This document shows positions 7,895 through 16,389 of a DNA stretch of 64,000 nucleotides, piece after piece; within the stretch, counting starts at the first letter, position 1, and the number at the start of each line of letters is the position of its first letter. The notes under the pieces are model-generated. The model was not told the DNA's origin, did not search any database, and saw only the letters and a program-made list of their open reading frames with translations. The position numbers and the translations under genes are program-made. Source of the stretch: CAZADA01 sp964568975 (lineage in GTDB: Bacteria; Pseudomonadota; Alphaproteobacteria; Caulobacterales; Maricaulaceae); assembly GCA_964568975.1 (NCBI GenBank), contig CAZMSO010000017.1, positions 1 through 64,000 of the forward strand, given 5' to 3'.

Positions 7895-8671
7895 TCAGGG
7901 ATGTAAAAGGGCGGATTGCGCGATTTCGAGAAAGTCGCCCGCCGCAAGACTGGCGCCGCCCACCAACACCCCGCCGACGCCGTCGGTGGCGAGTATCGCC
8001 GCCGCATTGTGGGGCTTCACCGACCCGCCATAAAGCACCCGCGGCGGCGCGCCCGCCGTCGCGGGGACCGTCGCGCGGATCACGGCGTGCATCGCCGCGA
8101 TGTCGCGCTCATCCGGCGCTGCGCCCGCGCCGATCGCCCACACCGGCTCATAGGCGACGCACGCGCGCGCGGCGAGCGCCGCGTCAACGCCCTGAAGGTC
8201 GGGCCACGACGCCGTCACTTGGCGCGCCGTCACCGCCTCGGCGTCGCCGGCGTCCCGCTCTGCGCGGGTTTCGCCGACGCACACAATCGGCGCAAGCCCC
8301 GCCGCCAGCGCCGCCTCAGCTTTTGCGCGCACCAGGGCGTCTGTGTCGCCGCCGACCCCGCCCTCGGGCCGGCGCCGCTCAGAATGCCCGACAAGGACAT
8401 AAGCCGCCCCCGCATCAGCAATCATCGCGGCGCTGATCGCCCCGGTGTGGGCGCCGTCGACGAGCCAGTGGCAATCTTGAGCCCCGACACACGCCCGCGA
8501 CCCGGCTAAATCCCGCGCCGCGTCCGCCAGCAGCGTAAAGGGCGGGCACACCACCACTTCTGGGGCGTCCCCGAAATCCTCAAGCCCCGCCGCAATCGCG
8601 CGCACGTGCGTGCGTGCATGCTGCAAACCGTGCATTTTCCAATTGCCCGCCACCAGGGGTTTCATCACCAT
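7895..8671 (-). CDS. tpiA: Triosephosphate isomerase
   Basis: Interconverts dihydroxyacetone phosphate and glyceraldehyde 3-phosphate in the cytosol. The product is 258 residues from ATG 8669-8671 (MVMKPLVAGNWKMHG), which has GGGAG eight bases upstream; a second ATG two codons later (8663-8665) is possible. Longer upstream frames lack homology. Family residues are present: Lys in AGNWKMHG, His in VLVGHSERR, the catalytic Glu in VAYEPVWAIGAG, and the phosphate loop VLYGGSVKPHN. It is divergent from the ppiD-like gene and followed on its strand by the pseudo-receiver gene, secG and pyrG. Confidence 0.97.
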   Translation of the reverse strand: MVMKPLVAGNWKMHGLQHARTHVRAIAAGLEDFGDAPEVVVCPPFTLLADAARDLAGSRACVGAQDCHWLVDGAHTGAISAAMIADAGAAYVLVGHSERRRPEGGVGGDTDALVRAKAEAALAAGLAPIVCVGETRAERDAGDAEAVTARQVTASWPDLQGVDAALAARACVAYEPVWAIGAGAAPDERDIAAMHAVIRATVPATAGAPPRVLYGGSVKPHNAAAILATDGVGGVLVGGASLAAGDFLEIAQSALLHP

Positions 8672-8873
8672 CGACGCGTCTCCCGCCAGCCGCGCCGCCG
8701 GCGCGTGTGTGACACCCGCGTTTAGCATGCGTCGCACGCGCGCCAAGGGCGCGCGCGCCACAGCCCCGTCGGCGCCCAATCAGTTGTGCGCGCCGGCGTG
8801 GCTGACTAGCGTGCGCCCCACACACCAGATTGAGCGCCGGCGAACGACCGGGGCTGACTGCGGGGTTGAGGCC

Positions 8874-10766
8874 ATGCTGGAACGATTGCGCGACGCGGCG
8901 CGCTCCTGGATTGCGTGGGTGTTTTTGGCGGTGGTGGGCCTCGCGGTGGCGTTCACCGGCGGCTTCGGCGCCTTGAACGGCGGTCTGGGCGGGGATGTCA
9001 TGACCGTCGGCGCAGAACGCGTCACGTATCCCCAGTTTCAGCGCGCCTGGCGTCAAGAACTGCAACGCGTGCGGATCAATCAAGAGGCCAGCCTGACCGA
9101 CGCCCAAGCGCGCGACGCGGGACTGCCGGAACAATTGGTCGGGCGTATGACCTTTGAAGCGCGTGTGCGCCAAGAGGCCGAAGCGCTGAAGCTCGCGGCG
9201 TCAGACGCCCTGGTGGTGCGCGCCATCGCGGAAATCGACGGCGTGCGCGACCCCCTGCTCGGCGGGTTGGACACCGACGCGGTGCGCACGATCTTGACCA
9301 ATTATCAGCTGACGGAGGACCAATTCGTCGCCCTCATGCGCGATGAGGTGTTGCGCGGCCACATCTTCGCGGCGCTGAGCGCCGGCGTGGTCGCGCCGTC
9401 GGCGTTTGCGGAGCATCAGCGCTTGTTTCAGTTTCACGAGCGGCTGGTGAGCGTGGTGTTTGCGCCGTTCGACGCCGTCGACGAGCCTCCCGCGCCGAGC
9501 GAGGAGGCGATCGCGGCCTATTACGACGCCAATGTGAGTCGGTTTCGCTCGCCGGAACGGCGGGCGGTGCAGCTGGTGGTGATCGCTCCGGATGTGGAGG
9601 CGGCGGCCGCAGCGTTAGACGCTGAGATGGTCGACCGCGCGGTCGCGGACGCTGTGGCGGCCGAAACGCCGCCGCCGACGCGCGATCTTGTGGAGCTGCC
9701 GGCCCCGGATGAGGAGACCGCCGCGGCCGCCGCCGAGCAGCTGCGCGCCGGCGCCGCTCCGGAGGCCGTGGCGCAAGCCCTCGGGCTGAGCGGCGTCAAT
9801 CGGTATGAGGGCGCGACGGCGACGGAGCTGCCTGACGCCGCGTTGGCGGAGGCGGCCTTCGCCTTGGAGATGGGCGCCGTCAGCGCGCCGGTGGCCACCG
9901 CGCTCTCGTGGTCGGTGGTGCAAGTCGAGGGTGTGAGCGCAGCGGCCGCGCCCGACGAGGCGATTGTGCGCGCCCAAGTGGTCGATGAGCTGGCGCAAGC
10001 GCGCGCGCTGAGCGACATCGCGCAAAAGGCGCGGGACTTTGAACGCGCCTTGGCGGACGGGGCGAGCTTGGCCCAAGCGGCCGAGGCGACAAAGCTTGCG
10101 CTTATTGAGATCCCATCCGTGACGCCGTCGGGCCTCGACGCGGAGGGGACGCCGGTGGCGGCGCTGATCGGCCTGCCTGCGGCGTTGCAGCGCGCCTTCG
10201 CCCAGCAGCCAGGGCTGACGACGCCGCTGGTGACGAGCGAGGACGGGCGGCAATTCGCGCTGCGCGTGTTGGAGGTGACGCCGCCGGAGCCGCTGAGCCT
10301 TGACGATGCGCGCCGCGATATTGTGGCGGCGTTGAGCGCCGACGCGCGGGCTGAAGCCCATGACGCGCTGGTCGAGGAGGTGCGCGCGGCTCTTGAGGCC
10401 GGCGCGGCGGTGCGCGAGGCCGCGGCGGCCTTAGGCCCCGACGCGCGGACAGATATGTTCGCTTTTTCGCGCGCCGCGCCGCCGGAGGCGTTGGGCGCCC
10501 AGGCCGCGCGCCTGTTTGATCCGGAGTTAAGCCCCGGCGGGGTGAGGCTGTTGCCGGTGACGGGCGGCGTCGCGATTGCGCGGTTTGAAACCGCAATCGC
10601 GGCCTCCTCAGAGACCGACGCGTTTGTGGCGATGTTTCAACAACCATTGCGTCAGGCCATCGCCCAGGATTTCGAGAGCATGTATATCAGCGCGCTTCAG
10701 GCTCGGTATCCTGCGCAGGTGAAGCAAGACCTCGTGGACCGGGCCGTCGGCGCGGCGCGCCCATGA
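8874..10766 (+). CDS. PpiD/SurA-like periplasmic peptidyl-prolyl isomerase, membrane-anchored
   Basis: A 630-residue protein, close to the length of E. coli PpiD. The start at ATG 8874 puts one membrane helix at about residues 13-36 (SWIAWVFLAVVGLAVAFTGGF), as in PpiD. A SurA_N-like helical domain follows (about 50-200, with MTFEARVRQEAEALKLAASD), then a poorly conserved parvulin-like region and a long Ala-rich C-terminus ending DFESMYISALQARYPAQV, similar to the PpiD end. The family assists folding of exported proteins at the Sec exit. Prolyl isomerase activity cannot be judged because the parvulin residues are degenerate. Its stop overlaps the trpE start (ATGA), so trpE is probably translated from the same message. 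Confidence 0.8.
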   Translation: MLERLRDAARSWIAWVFLAVVGLAVAFTGGFGALNGGLGGDVMTVGAERVTYPQFQRAWRQELQRVRINQEASLTDAQARDAGLPEQLVGRMTFEARVRQEAEALKLAASDALVVRAIAEIDGVRDPLLGGLDTDAVRTILTNYQLTEDQFVALMRDEVLRGHIFAALSAGVVAPSAFAEHQRLFQFHERLVSVVFAPFDAVDEPPAPSEEAIAAYYDANVSRFRSPERRAVQLVVIAPDVEAAAAALDAEMVDRAVADAVAAETPPPTRDLVELPAPDEETAAAAAEQLRAGAAPEAVAQALGLSGVNRYEGATATELPDAALAEAAFALEMGAVSAPVATALSWSVVQVEGVSAAAAPDEAIVRAQVVDELAQARALSDIAQKARDFERALADGASLAQAAEATKLALIEIPSVTPSGLDAEGTPVAALIGLPAALQRAFAQQPGLTTPLVTSEDGRQFALRVLEVTPPEPLSLDDARRDIVAALSADARAEAHDALVEEVRAALEAGAAVREAAAALGPDARTDMFAFSRAAPPEALGAQAARLFDPELSPGGVRLLPVTGGVAIARFETAIAASSETDAFVAMFQQPLRQAIAQDFESMYISALQARYPAQVKQDLVDRAVGAARP

Positions 10767-12271
10767 CGCCGCCGTTGATGACTGTGCGCCCGGACCGGGA
10801 GCGGTTCATGGCGGCCTATCAGGCCGGCGAGCCCCAGGCTGTCTGGATCCGAGCGCCTGATGACATCGAAACGCCGGTCTCGGCGGTGTTGAAGCTCGGG
10901 CGCGACCGCGGCGATGTGTTTCTCTTGGAATCCGTGGAGAAGAACGCCCATCGCGGCCGCTATTCCATCATCGGCGTCGACCCGGATCTGATATGGCGCG
11001 TGCGCGATGGCGTCGTCGAGCAAGCCGCAGGCGCGGACGTGGCCGCGAAACGCTTCACGCCCCAGGACGACGCGCCGATCCCCGCGCTGCGCCGCCTGCT
11101 CGCGGGGTCCGCGTTGGAGTTGCCGGCGGAGTTGCCCGCCCCGGCCGCCGGCGTGTTCGGCTATTTGTCTTATGAGTTTGTGCGGCATTTGGAGCGGCTG
11201 CCGGCGCCCAAAGCCGACCCGATCGGCGTGCCTGAGGCGCTGCTGGTGCGTCCCTCCGTGGTAATCGTGTTTGATTCCATCCGCCAAGAAGTGATCTTTG
11301 TGACGCCCGCGCGCGCTCAGCCAGGCGTCGACGCAGAGGCCGCGTATGAGGCGGCGCGCGCGCGGCTTCTCGCCGTCCAGCATGCGCTGGCCCGCCCCAT
11401 TGACGCCGGCAAACCCGAGGGCCGCGCCGCAGAAGCGCTTGAGCGCACGGCGGTGATCGCGCCCGCGGACTTCCGCACCATGGTCGACCGAGCCAAAGCC
11501 CACATCCGCGCCGGCGATGTGTTTCAAGTCGTGCCGGCTCAGCGCTTCACGGTTCCCTTCCCCTTGCCGCCCTTTGCGCTTTACCGCGCATTGCGGCGGC
11601 TGAACCCATCGCCCTTTCTGTTTTATCTCAGCTTCGACGAGTTCGCGGTCGTGGGCTCCAGCCCCGAAATCCTGGTGCGGGTCCACGATGGGGTGATGAC
11701 GTTGCGGCCGTTAGCGGGCACGCGTCCCCGCGGCGGCGACCCCGCTGAGGACGCCGCACACGAGGCCGACCTCCTTGCGGATCCCAAAGAGCGCGCAGAG
11801 CATTTGATGCTGCTTGACCTCGGGCGCAACGATGTCGGGCGCGTGGCGAAATGGGGTGAGGTGACTGTGAGCGAGAGCTTTGCGGTGGAGCGCTACAGCC
11901 ACGTCATGCACATCGTCTCGAATGTGCACGGGCCGCTGCGCCCGGAGTGCGATGCGGTGGACGCGCTGCTGGCTGGTTTTCCCGCGGGCACGGTCTCCGG
12001 CGCGCCGAAAGTGCGCGCGATGGAGATTATTCATGATCTTGAGCCCGAACGCCGGGGGGTCTACGCCGGCGGCGTGGGCTATTTCTCCGCCGGCGGAGAC
12101 ATGGACACCTGCATCGCGTTGCGCACCGCCGTGGTGAAGGACGGCGTCATGCATGTGAAGGCGGGCGGGGGCGTGGTGTTTGATTCCGACCCGGAGGCGG
12201 AACGCCAAGAAACGCTGCACAAATCCAACGCCTTGCTCACCGCCGCCAGCCAAGCGCGCTGGTTTGTGTGA
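10763..12271 (+). CDS. trpE: Anthranilate synthase component I
   Basis: Makes anthranilate from chorismate with ammonia supplied by TrpG, the first committed step of tryptophan synthesis. The 502-residue protein carries the tryptophan feedback-site motif LLES (54-57) followed by RGRYSIIG. The chorismate-binding core includes FQVVPAQRF, FYLSFDEFAVVGSSPE, RPLAGTRPRG, LLDLGRNDVGRV and AGTVSGAPKVRAMEII. The ATG overlaps the ppiD-like stop by 4 bp. Unlike many relatives, its trpG partner is not next door: an oppositely oriented YibQ-type gene lies between them. Confidence 0.97.
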   Translation: MTPPLMTVRPDRERFMAAYQAGEPQAVWIRAPDDIETPVSAVLKLGRDRGDVFLLESVEKNAHRGRYSIIGVDPDLIWRVRDGVVEQAAGADVAAKRFTPQDDAPIPALRRLLAGSALELPAELPAPAAGVFGYLSYEFVRHLERLPAPKADPIGVPEALLVRPSVVIVFDSIRQEVIFVTPARAQPGVDAEAAYEAARARLLAVQHALARPIDAGKPEGRAAEALERTAVIAPADFRTMVDRAKAHIRAGDVFQVVPAQRFTVPFPLPPFALYRALRRLNPSPFLFYLSFDEFAVVGSSPEILVRVHDGVMTLRPLAGTRPRGGDPAEDAAHEADLLADPKERAEHLMLLDLGRNDVGRVAKWGEVTVSESFAVERYSHVMHIVSNVHGPLRPECDAVDALLAGFPAGTVSGAPKVRAMEIIHDLEPERRGVYAGGVGYFSAGGDMDTCIALRTAVVKDGVMHVKAGGGVVFDSDPEAERQETLHKSNALLTAASQARWFV

Positions 12272-12291
12272 CAGCAGCCGCGCGCAGCGCC

Positions 12292-13548
12292 TCAGCCGCG
12301 GGCGGCGCGAGCCAACGCAGCCGCGCCCACGAACTGAACGCCACGGGCGCGCGCCGCAGGCAGCCAAGCCTCCAACGCCTCCAGCGTCACATCATGGGGG
12401 TGCGCAATCACCACAGCCGATCCGGCCGTGCGCGCCGCCTGCTCGGCCTCCGCCAGGGCGGCCGCGATCGCGCCCGGCTCGCGCACATGATCGACAAACA
12501 CATCGCGCGACAACACCGGCAAGCCCGCGCGCGCCGCCGCCCGCCCAAGGACCGTGCGCCCCCCAGTGACGGAATCCAACGCCACAAAGCCGCGCGCCTG
12601 GGCCGCTTCGGCCACGGGCTCCAAGCACGGACCGCAGCTTGTGAAGCGGCTGCCCATATGATTGTTGAACCCCACGGCGCCGGGGACGGCGTCAAACGCC
12701 GCGCCGGCGCGGGTGCGGATCTCCTCAACCGACAGCCACGTCGTCAACGCGCGCGGACCCGGATCATCAAGTCCCACCGGCTCCATCGGCACATGCACAA
12801 ACACCTCATGGCCAGCGTCGCGCGCCGCAGCGGCGACGCGCGCGGCCTCCGGCGCATACGGCAGGATCGAGAGCGTCAGCGGGCCCGGCAAGGCGAGCGC
12901 GCGCGCCGACGCCCGCGCATCAAGCCCAATGTCGTCAATGACCACGGCGATGTGCGGCGCCGCGGGGCCATGCGCCGTCGGCGCGCTGACGCGCGGCGTC
13001 TGTGGCCCATCCGCGAGCGGAGCGGCGGCCTCAGCGGCGGGCGCGCCCCACGGCGTGGGCGACGGCGCGTCGGCGAGCGCGGCCCCCGCGACGCCGGCTA
13101 AAGCAAACGCGCGCGCGGCGGGCGCGACGGCCGCGCTCTCTCGGAGGGGCTCGGTGGGGGCGGCCATGGGCGGCGAAGACCGCGCAGCCTGGGACGCTGA
13201 TGCGGGCGCGGGGATGGGTGTGCGTGCGGGAGCCGCCACGGGAGCCGCCACGGGCGTCGCCCGGCGCGGTCCCACTCGCACGGGCGCGGGCAAAGCGGGC
13301 GCCGCGCGCCGAGGCTCCCCCCGCGCATCGGCGGTGCGCGCGAGCGGCCCGGCCGCCTCCACGGGACCGCCAAGGGGCGTGGCCACGAACCCAAGACACG
13401 CCGCGAGCGCTGCAAATCCGGCGGCGGCGGCGCCCCAAGCCGCAAGACGCGGCGCCAGACGACGCCGCGCCGCAGGAGCGCCGGCGATGAGCCCGCGCGC
13501 CCGGTCGAGGCGGGCGGGCGTGTTCCAGACGGGATCCTTGACGTTCAT
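12292..13548 (-). CDS. Divergent polysaccharide deacetylase (YibQ/DUF610) family protein
   Basis: A 418-residue protein. A cytoplasmic N-terminus is followed by one membrane helix (about 36-58, ending ACLGFVATPL), then a long Pro/Ala-rich linker (60-200), then the family domain. It begins HIAVVIDDIGLDARA and continues LTLSILPYAP, GHEVFVHVPMEP, GFNNHMGSRFTS, GFVALDSVTGG and VVIAHPHDVTLEALEAW. The His/Asp pattern matches the NodB-fold superfamily, but the family's substrate is not established; a periplasmic cell-wall role is commonly inferred. Here it is inserted against the trp genes, 20 bp from the trpE stop and divergent from trpG. Confidence 0.9.
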   Translation of the reverse strand: MNVKDPVWNTPARLDRARGLIAGAPAARRRLAPRLAAWGAAAAGFAALAACLGFVATPLGGPVEAAGPLARTADARGEPRRAAPALPAPVRVGPRRATPVAAPVAAPARTPIPAPASASQAARSSPPMAAPTEPLRESAAVAPAARAFALAGVAGAALADAPSPTPWGAPAAEAAAPLADGPQTPRVSAPTAHGPAAPHIAVVIDDIGLDARASARALALPGPLTLSILPYAPEAARVAAAARDAGHEVFVHVPMEPVGLDDPGPRALTTWLSVEEIRTRAGAAFDAVPGAVGFNNHMGSRFTSCGPCLEPVAEAAQARGFVALDSVTGGRTVLGRAAARAGLPVLSRDVFVDHVREPGAIAAALAEAEQAARTAGSAVVIAHPHDVTLEALEAWLPAARARGVQFVGAAALARAARG

Positions 13549-13650
13549 GCAGACCGGATGCGGCGGAATTGGTTAACGGAAGCTTGACGGACCCGACCTC
13601 ACTCCCGCGATTGGCGCGAGTGTGTCGCCGCGGTATCACTGGCGCGCGAG

Positions 13651-13670
13651 CAGCCCTTGGCAGCCCTTGG
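13651..13670. repeat. Perfect 10-bp tandem duplication upstream of trpG
   Basis: CAGCCCTTGG occurs twice in immediate succession, ending 17 bp before the trpG ATG. It lies in the 139-bp region between the divergent YibQ-type gene and trpG. It could influence the trpG leader but shows no attenuator structure that I can recognise. Confidence 0.8.
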
Positions 13671-13687
13671 CGAGGACACACACCCCC

Positions 13688-14341
13688 ATGGCCACGCGTT
13701 CACGCGCGGCGGACGCGGCCCAAGCGCCCGCCCTCACCATCCTGGTGATCGACAATTACGACAGCTTTGTTTTCAACTTAGTCCACGATCTGGAGCGCCT
13801 GGGCGCCCACACCCAGGTGGCGCGCAATGATGCGCTGAGCGTCGAGGAGGCGTTGGCCGCGCCCGTGGACGGGTTCCTCATCTCCCCCGGGCCTGGAACG
13901 CCGGAGGCCGCGGGCGTCTCCGTCGCGTTAGCGCGCGCCGCCGGCGATGCAGGACGGCCGGTGTTCGGCGTGTGCCTCGGCCACCAGGCGATCGCCGCTG
14001 CTTATGGCGCGCGGGTGGGCGCAGCGCGCACCATCCGCCACGGCAAGACGAGCCCCATCAGCCATGACGCCAGCGGCGTGTTCGCGGGCGTGGCGGCGGC
14101 GTTCTCCGCCACGCGCTATCACAGCCTCGCGGTCGAGGACTCAAGCGTGCCCGAGGACCTGCGCGTGACGGCGCGCGCGGAGGATGGCGAGATTATGGGG
14201 CTCGCCCATCGCCGCCATCGGGTGTTTGGGGTGCAGTTTCACCCGGAATCTTACGCCTCAGAGCACGGCGTGCGCCTGCTGGCCAATTTCCTGGACGCCG
14301 CGGCGGTCGACCGCGCGCGCTGTGCGGATCACGCCTCATGA
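13688..14341 (+). CDS. trpG: Anthranilate synthase component II (glutamine amidotransferase)
   Basis: Supplies ammonia from glutamine to TrpE. The 217-residue product starts at ATG 13688; a longer in-frame GTG start at 13622 would add an unconserved, Trp-containing leader. Class I amidotransferase residues are intact: oxyanion loop FLISPGPGTPEAAGVS, nucleophile Cys96 in FGVCLGHQAIA, and the His/Glu pair in VFGVQFHPESYASEHG. The N-terminal IDNYDSFVFNLVHDL is characteristic of TrpG/PabA. A dual role with PabB in folate synthesis cannot be excluded. The stop overlaps the trpD ATG by 4 bp, giving a coupled trpGDC unit. Confidence 0.95.
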   Translation: MATRSRAADAAQAPALTILVIDNYDSFVFNLVHDLERLGAHTQVARNDALSVEEALAAPVDGFLISPGPGTPEAAGVSVALARAAGDAGRPVFGVCLGHQAIAAAYGARVGAARTIRHGKTSPISHDASGVFAGVAAAFSATRYHSLAVEDSSVPEDLRVTARAEDGEIMGLAHRRHRVFGVQFHPESYASEHGVRLLANFLDAAAVDRARCADHAS

Positions 14342-15429
14342 GCGCGCTCAGCGACGCTGTAGCCGCTCTCGCCCGCGGTGAGAGCATGACCGCGCCCGCC
14401 GCCCAGGCCGCCTTTGACAGCATGCTCGCGTGTGATCCCGAAAGCCCCCGGGATGCGGCTCTGCTCGGCGGTTTCCTCTTGGGCCTGGCGGTGCGGGGCG
14501 CGACCGCGACGGATCTTGTCGCAGGCGCGCGGGCGCTGCGGGCCCGAGTCGCGCCCGTCGCGGCGCCGCCGGCTCTTGCAGACGCCCTGGTCGATACGTG
14601 TGGAACCGGCGGGGACGCCGCCTCCACAGTCAACATCTCCACCGCCGCAGCGCTGATCGCGGCCGGCGCGGGCGCGGCGGTGGCCAAGCATGGCGGCCGC
14701 GCTGTGTCCTCGCGCTCCGGCTCGGCGGACGTTTTGCGCGCCCTTGGCGTGGCGGTGGACGCCAGCGCTGAGAGCGCGACGCAGGCCCTCGACCAAGCCG
14801 GGGTGGCGTTCTTGTTCGCGCCCGCTCACCACGCCGCGATGGCGCGGGTCGCGGGCGTGCGCCGCGCTCTCGGCGTGCGCACGGTCTTCAATCTGCTTGG
14901 ACCGTTGACCAATCCCGCTGGAGCGCGCCGCCAAGTGCTGGGCGTTTACGCCGCAGACATGGTCGCGCCGATGGCGCAGGCTCTGCGCGAGCTTGGGGCG
15001 GTCCGCGCCTGGGTGGTGCACGGACGCGACGGCCTGGACGAGCTGACAACCACCGGCCCCAGCCTCGTCGCCTCGGTGACGGACAACGGTGTTGAAACCT
15101 TTGAAGTGACGCCGGAGGACGCCGGCTTGCCCCGCGCGCGGCTGGAGGATCTGCGCGGCGGCGATGTGGGCGAAAACGCCGCGGCCCTGCGCGCTGTGCT
15201 CAACGGATCGGATGACGCCGCGCTTCGGTCCTATCGCGACATCGCTGTGTTAAACGCCGCCGCGGCGCTGGTGGTGGCGGATCGCGCCGGCGACCTGCGG
15301 GACGGCGCCCGCCAGGCGGCGGCCGCCATCGACAGCGGCGCGGCCGCGCGGGCGCTGGAGCGTCTTGTGACCGTCACCGCCGCGGCGGCGGCCCGCGCCG
15401 CACACTCCACCGCGGAGGCGCGCCCGTGA
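14338..15429 (+). CDS. trpD: Anthranilate phosphoribosyltransferase
   Basis: Transfers the phosphoribosyl group of PRPP to anthranilate, the second step from chorismate to tryptophan. The 363-residue product has the PRPP/magnesium motifs VDTCGTGGDAASTVNIST and KHGGRAVSSRSGSADVL, then FLFAPAHHAAMARV and FNLLGPLTNPAGARRQVLGV, all typical. The family usually has Asn in the KHGN segment; here it is Gly (HGGRAV). The C-terminus is Ala-rich, slightly longer than the E. coli domain. It is coupled to trpG upstream and trpC downstream by 4-bp overlaps. Confidence 0.97.
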   Translation: MSALSDAVAALARGESMTAPAAQAAFDSMLACDPESPRDAALLGGFLLGLAVRGATATDLVAGARALRARVAPVAAPPALADALVDTCGTGGDAASTVNISTAAALIAAGAGAAVAKHGGRAVSSRSGSADVLRALGVAVDASAESATQALDQAGVAFLFAPAHHAAMARVAGVRRALGVRTVFNLLGPLTNPAGARRQVLGVYAADMVAPMAQALRELGAVRAWVVHGRDGLDELTTTGPSLVASVTDNGVETFEVTPEDAGLPRARLEDLRGGDVGENAAALRAVLNGSDDAALRSYRDIAVLNAAAALVVADRAGDLRDGARQAAAAIDSGAAARALERLVTVTAAAAARAAHSTAEARP

Positions 15430-16349
15430 CGCACGCCCGCGAGACCACCGGCCACGCCGACGCCGCCCCCGACGCCGCCCCCGACGTCGCCCCAGACGCG
15501 GCAACGGGGGCGGACATGCTGCGCGCCATTATGGCTCGCAAGCGCGACGAGGTGGCCGCCCGCCAGGCCAGAACGCCGCTGGCGGCGGTGCAAGACCGCG
15601 CGCGCGCGATGGCCCCGCCGCGCGGCTTTCGCGACGCCCTTGCGCGCGCCGCCGCCGACGCCGGCCTCGCCTTGATCGGTGAGATTAAGAAAGCGAGCCC
15701 CTCTAAGGGCCTGATCCGCGCCGACTTCGACCCCGCCGCCCATGCGCTGGCCTACGCCCGCGGCGGGGCGGCGTGTCTGTCCGTGCTGACGGACGGCCCG
15801 GGCTTTCAAGGCGATGACGCCCATGTCCGCGCGGCGCGGACGGCCGCGGATTTGCCGATTCTGCGCAAGGACTTTGTCTCAGACGCATATCAAGTGTGGG
15901 AGGCGCGCGCCTTGGGCGCGGACGCGGTGTTGCTCATCCTGGCGGTGCTGGACGACGAGCGTGCGGCGATGCTGGGCGCGTGTGCGGCCGAGCTCGGGCT
16001 CGATGTGCTCGCGGAAGTCCATGATGAGGCAGAACTCGAGCGCGCCGCCGCTCTCGGCTTTAGGCTGATTGGCGTCAACAATCGCGACCTCACCCGGTTT
16101 GTGACGGATCTCGCCACGTTCGAGCGCTTGGCCCCACGCGCGCCCGCCGACACGCTGCTTGTTGCGGAGAGCGGGATCGCCACGCCTGAAGACGCCGCGC
16201 GCATGGCGAACGCCGGGGCGGCTGCGCTTCTGGTGGGCGAGAGCCTCATGCGCGCCGCCGACCCTGGGGCGGCCGCGGCGGGGTTGCTTGATGGGGCGCG
16301 CGCGGTGTTGGGGAGGACGCCGCTTGACGCAGCCAGGGAACAACCCTAG
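15426..16349 (+). CDS. trpC: Indole-3-glycerol phosphate synthase
   Basis: Closes the ring of carboxyphenylaminodeoxyribulose phosphate to indole-3-glycerol phosphate. The 307-residue TIM-barrel protein shows EIKKASPSKGLIRADFDP, ACLSVLTDGPGFQG, LPILRKDFVSDAYQVWEAR, DVLAEVHDEAELERA, GVNNRDLTRF and LLVAESGIATPEDAARM, covering the catalytic Lys and Glu residues. The GTG start at 15426 overlaps the trpD stop, and the first 30 residues are a low-complexity AAPD-rich extension. An ATG at 15516 would give a more standard N-terminus. It is a single-function enzyme, not fused to TrpF as in enterobacteria. Its 3' end carries the lexA promoter. Confidence 0.96.
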   Translation: MTHARETTGHADAAPDAAPDVAPDAATGADMLRAIMARKRDEVAARQARTPLAAVQDRARAMAPPRGFRDALARAAADAGLALIGEIKKASPSKGLIRADFDPAAHALAYARGGAACLSVLTDGPGFQGDDAHVRAARTAADLPILRKDFVSDAYQVWEARALGADAVLLILAVLDDERAAMLGACAAELGLDVLAEVHDEAELERAAALGFRLIGVNNRDLTRFVTDLATFERLAPRAPADTLLVAESGIATPEDAARMANAGAAALLVGESLMRAADPGAAAAGLLDGARAVLGRTPLDAAREQP

Positions 16350-16352
16350 AAC
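16324..16352 (+). promoter_or_regulatory. lexA promoter with overlapping SOS (LexA) box
   Basis: A TTGACG -35 (16324-16329), 17-bp spacer and TAGAAC -10 (16347-16352) form a good housekeeping promoter. The -10 overlaps GAAC-AACCCTA-GAAC (16338-16352), an exact match to the alphaproteobacterial LexA site GAAC-N7-GAAC (GTTC-N7-GTTC on the other strand). It lies 37 bp before the lexA ATG and covers the last codons of trpC, including its stop. LexA bound there would block RNA polymerase, giving SOS autoregulation. Confidence 0.88.
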
Positions 16353-16389
16353 ATTTTAGCATTGGCTTACAGGCGGGGCGAGGTCGCTG

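Noticed and set aside
13572..13586. TTAA-N7-TTGA near-match to a CtrA site between the YibQ-type gene and trpG
   Set aside because: One half-site is imperfect and such near-matches are expected by chance.
13622..13687. Possible Trp leader peptide before trpG (two Trp codons in an in-frame stretch)
   Set aside because: It has no stop before trpG and simply extends the trpG frame, and no alternative attenuator hairpins are evident.
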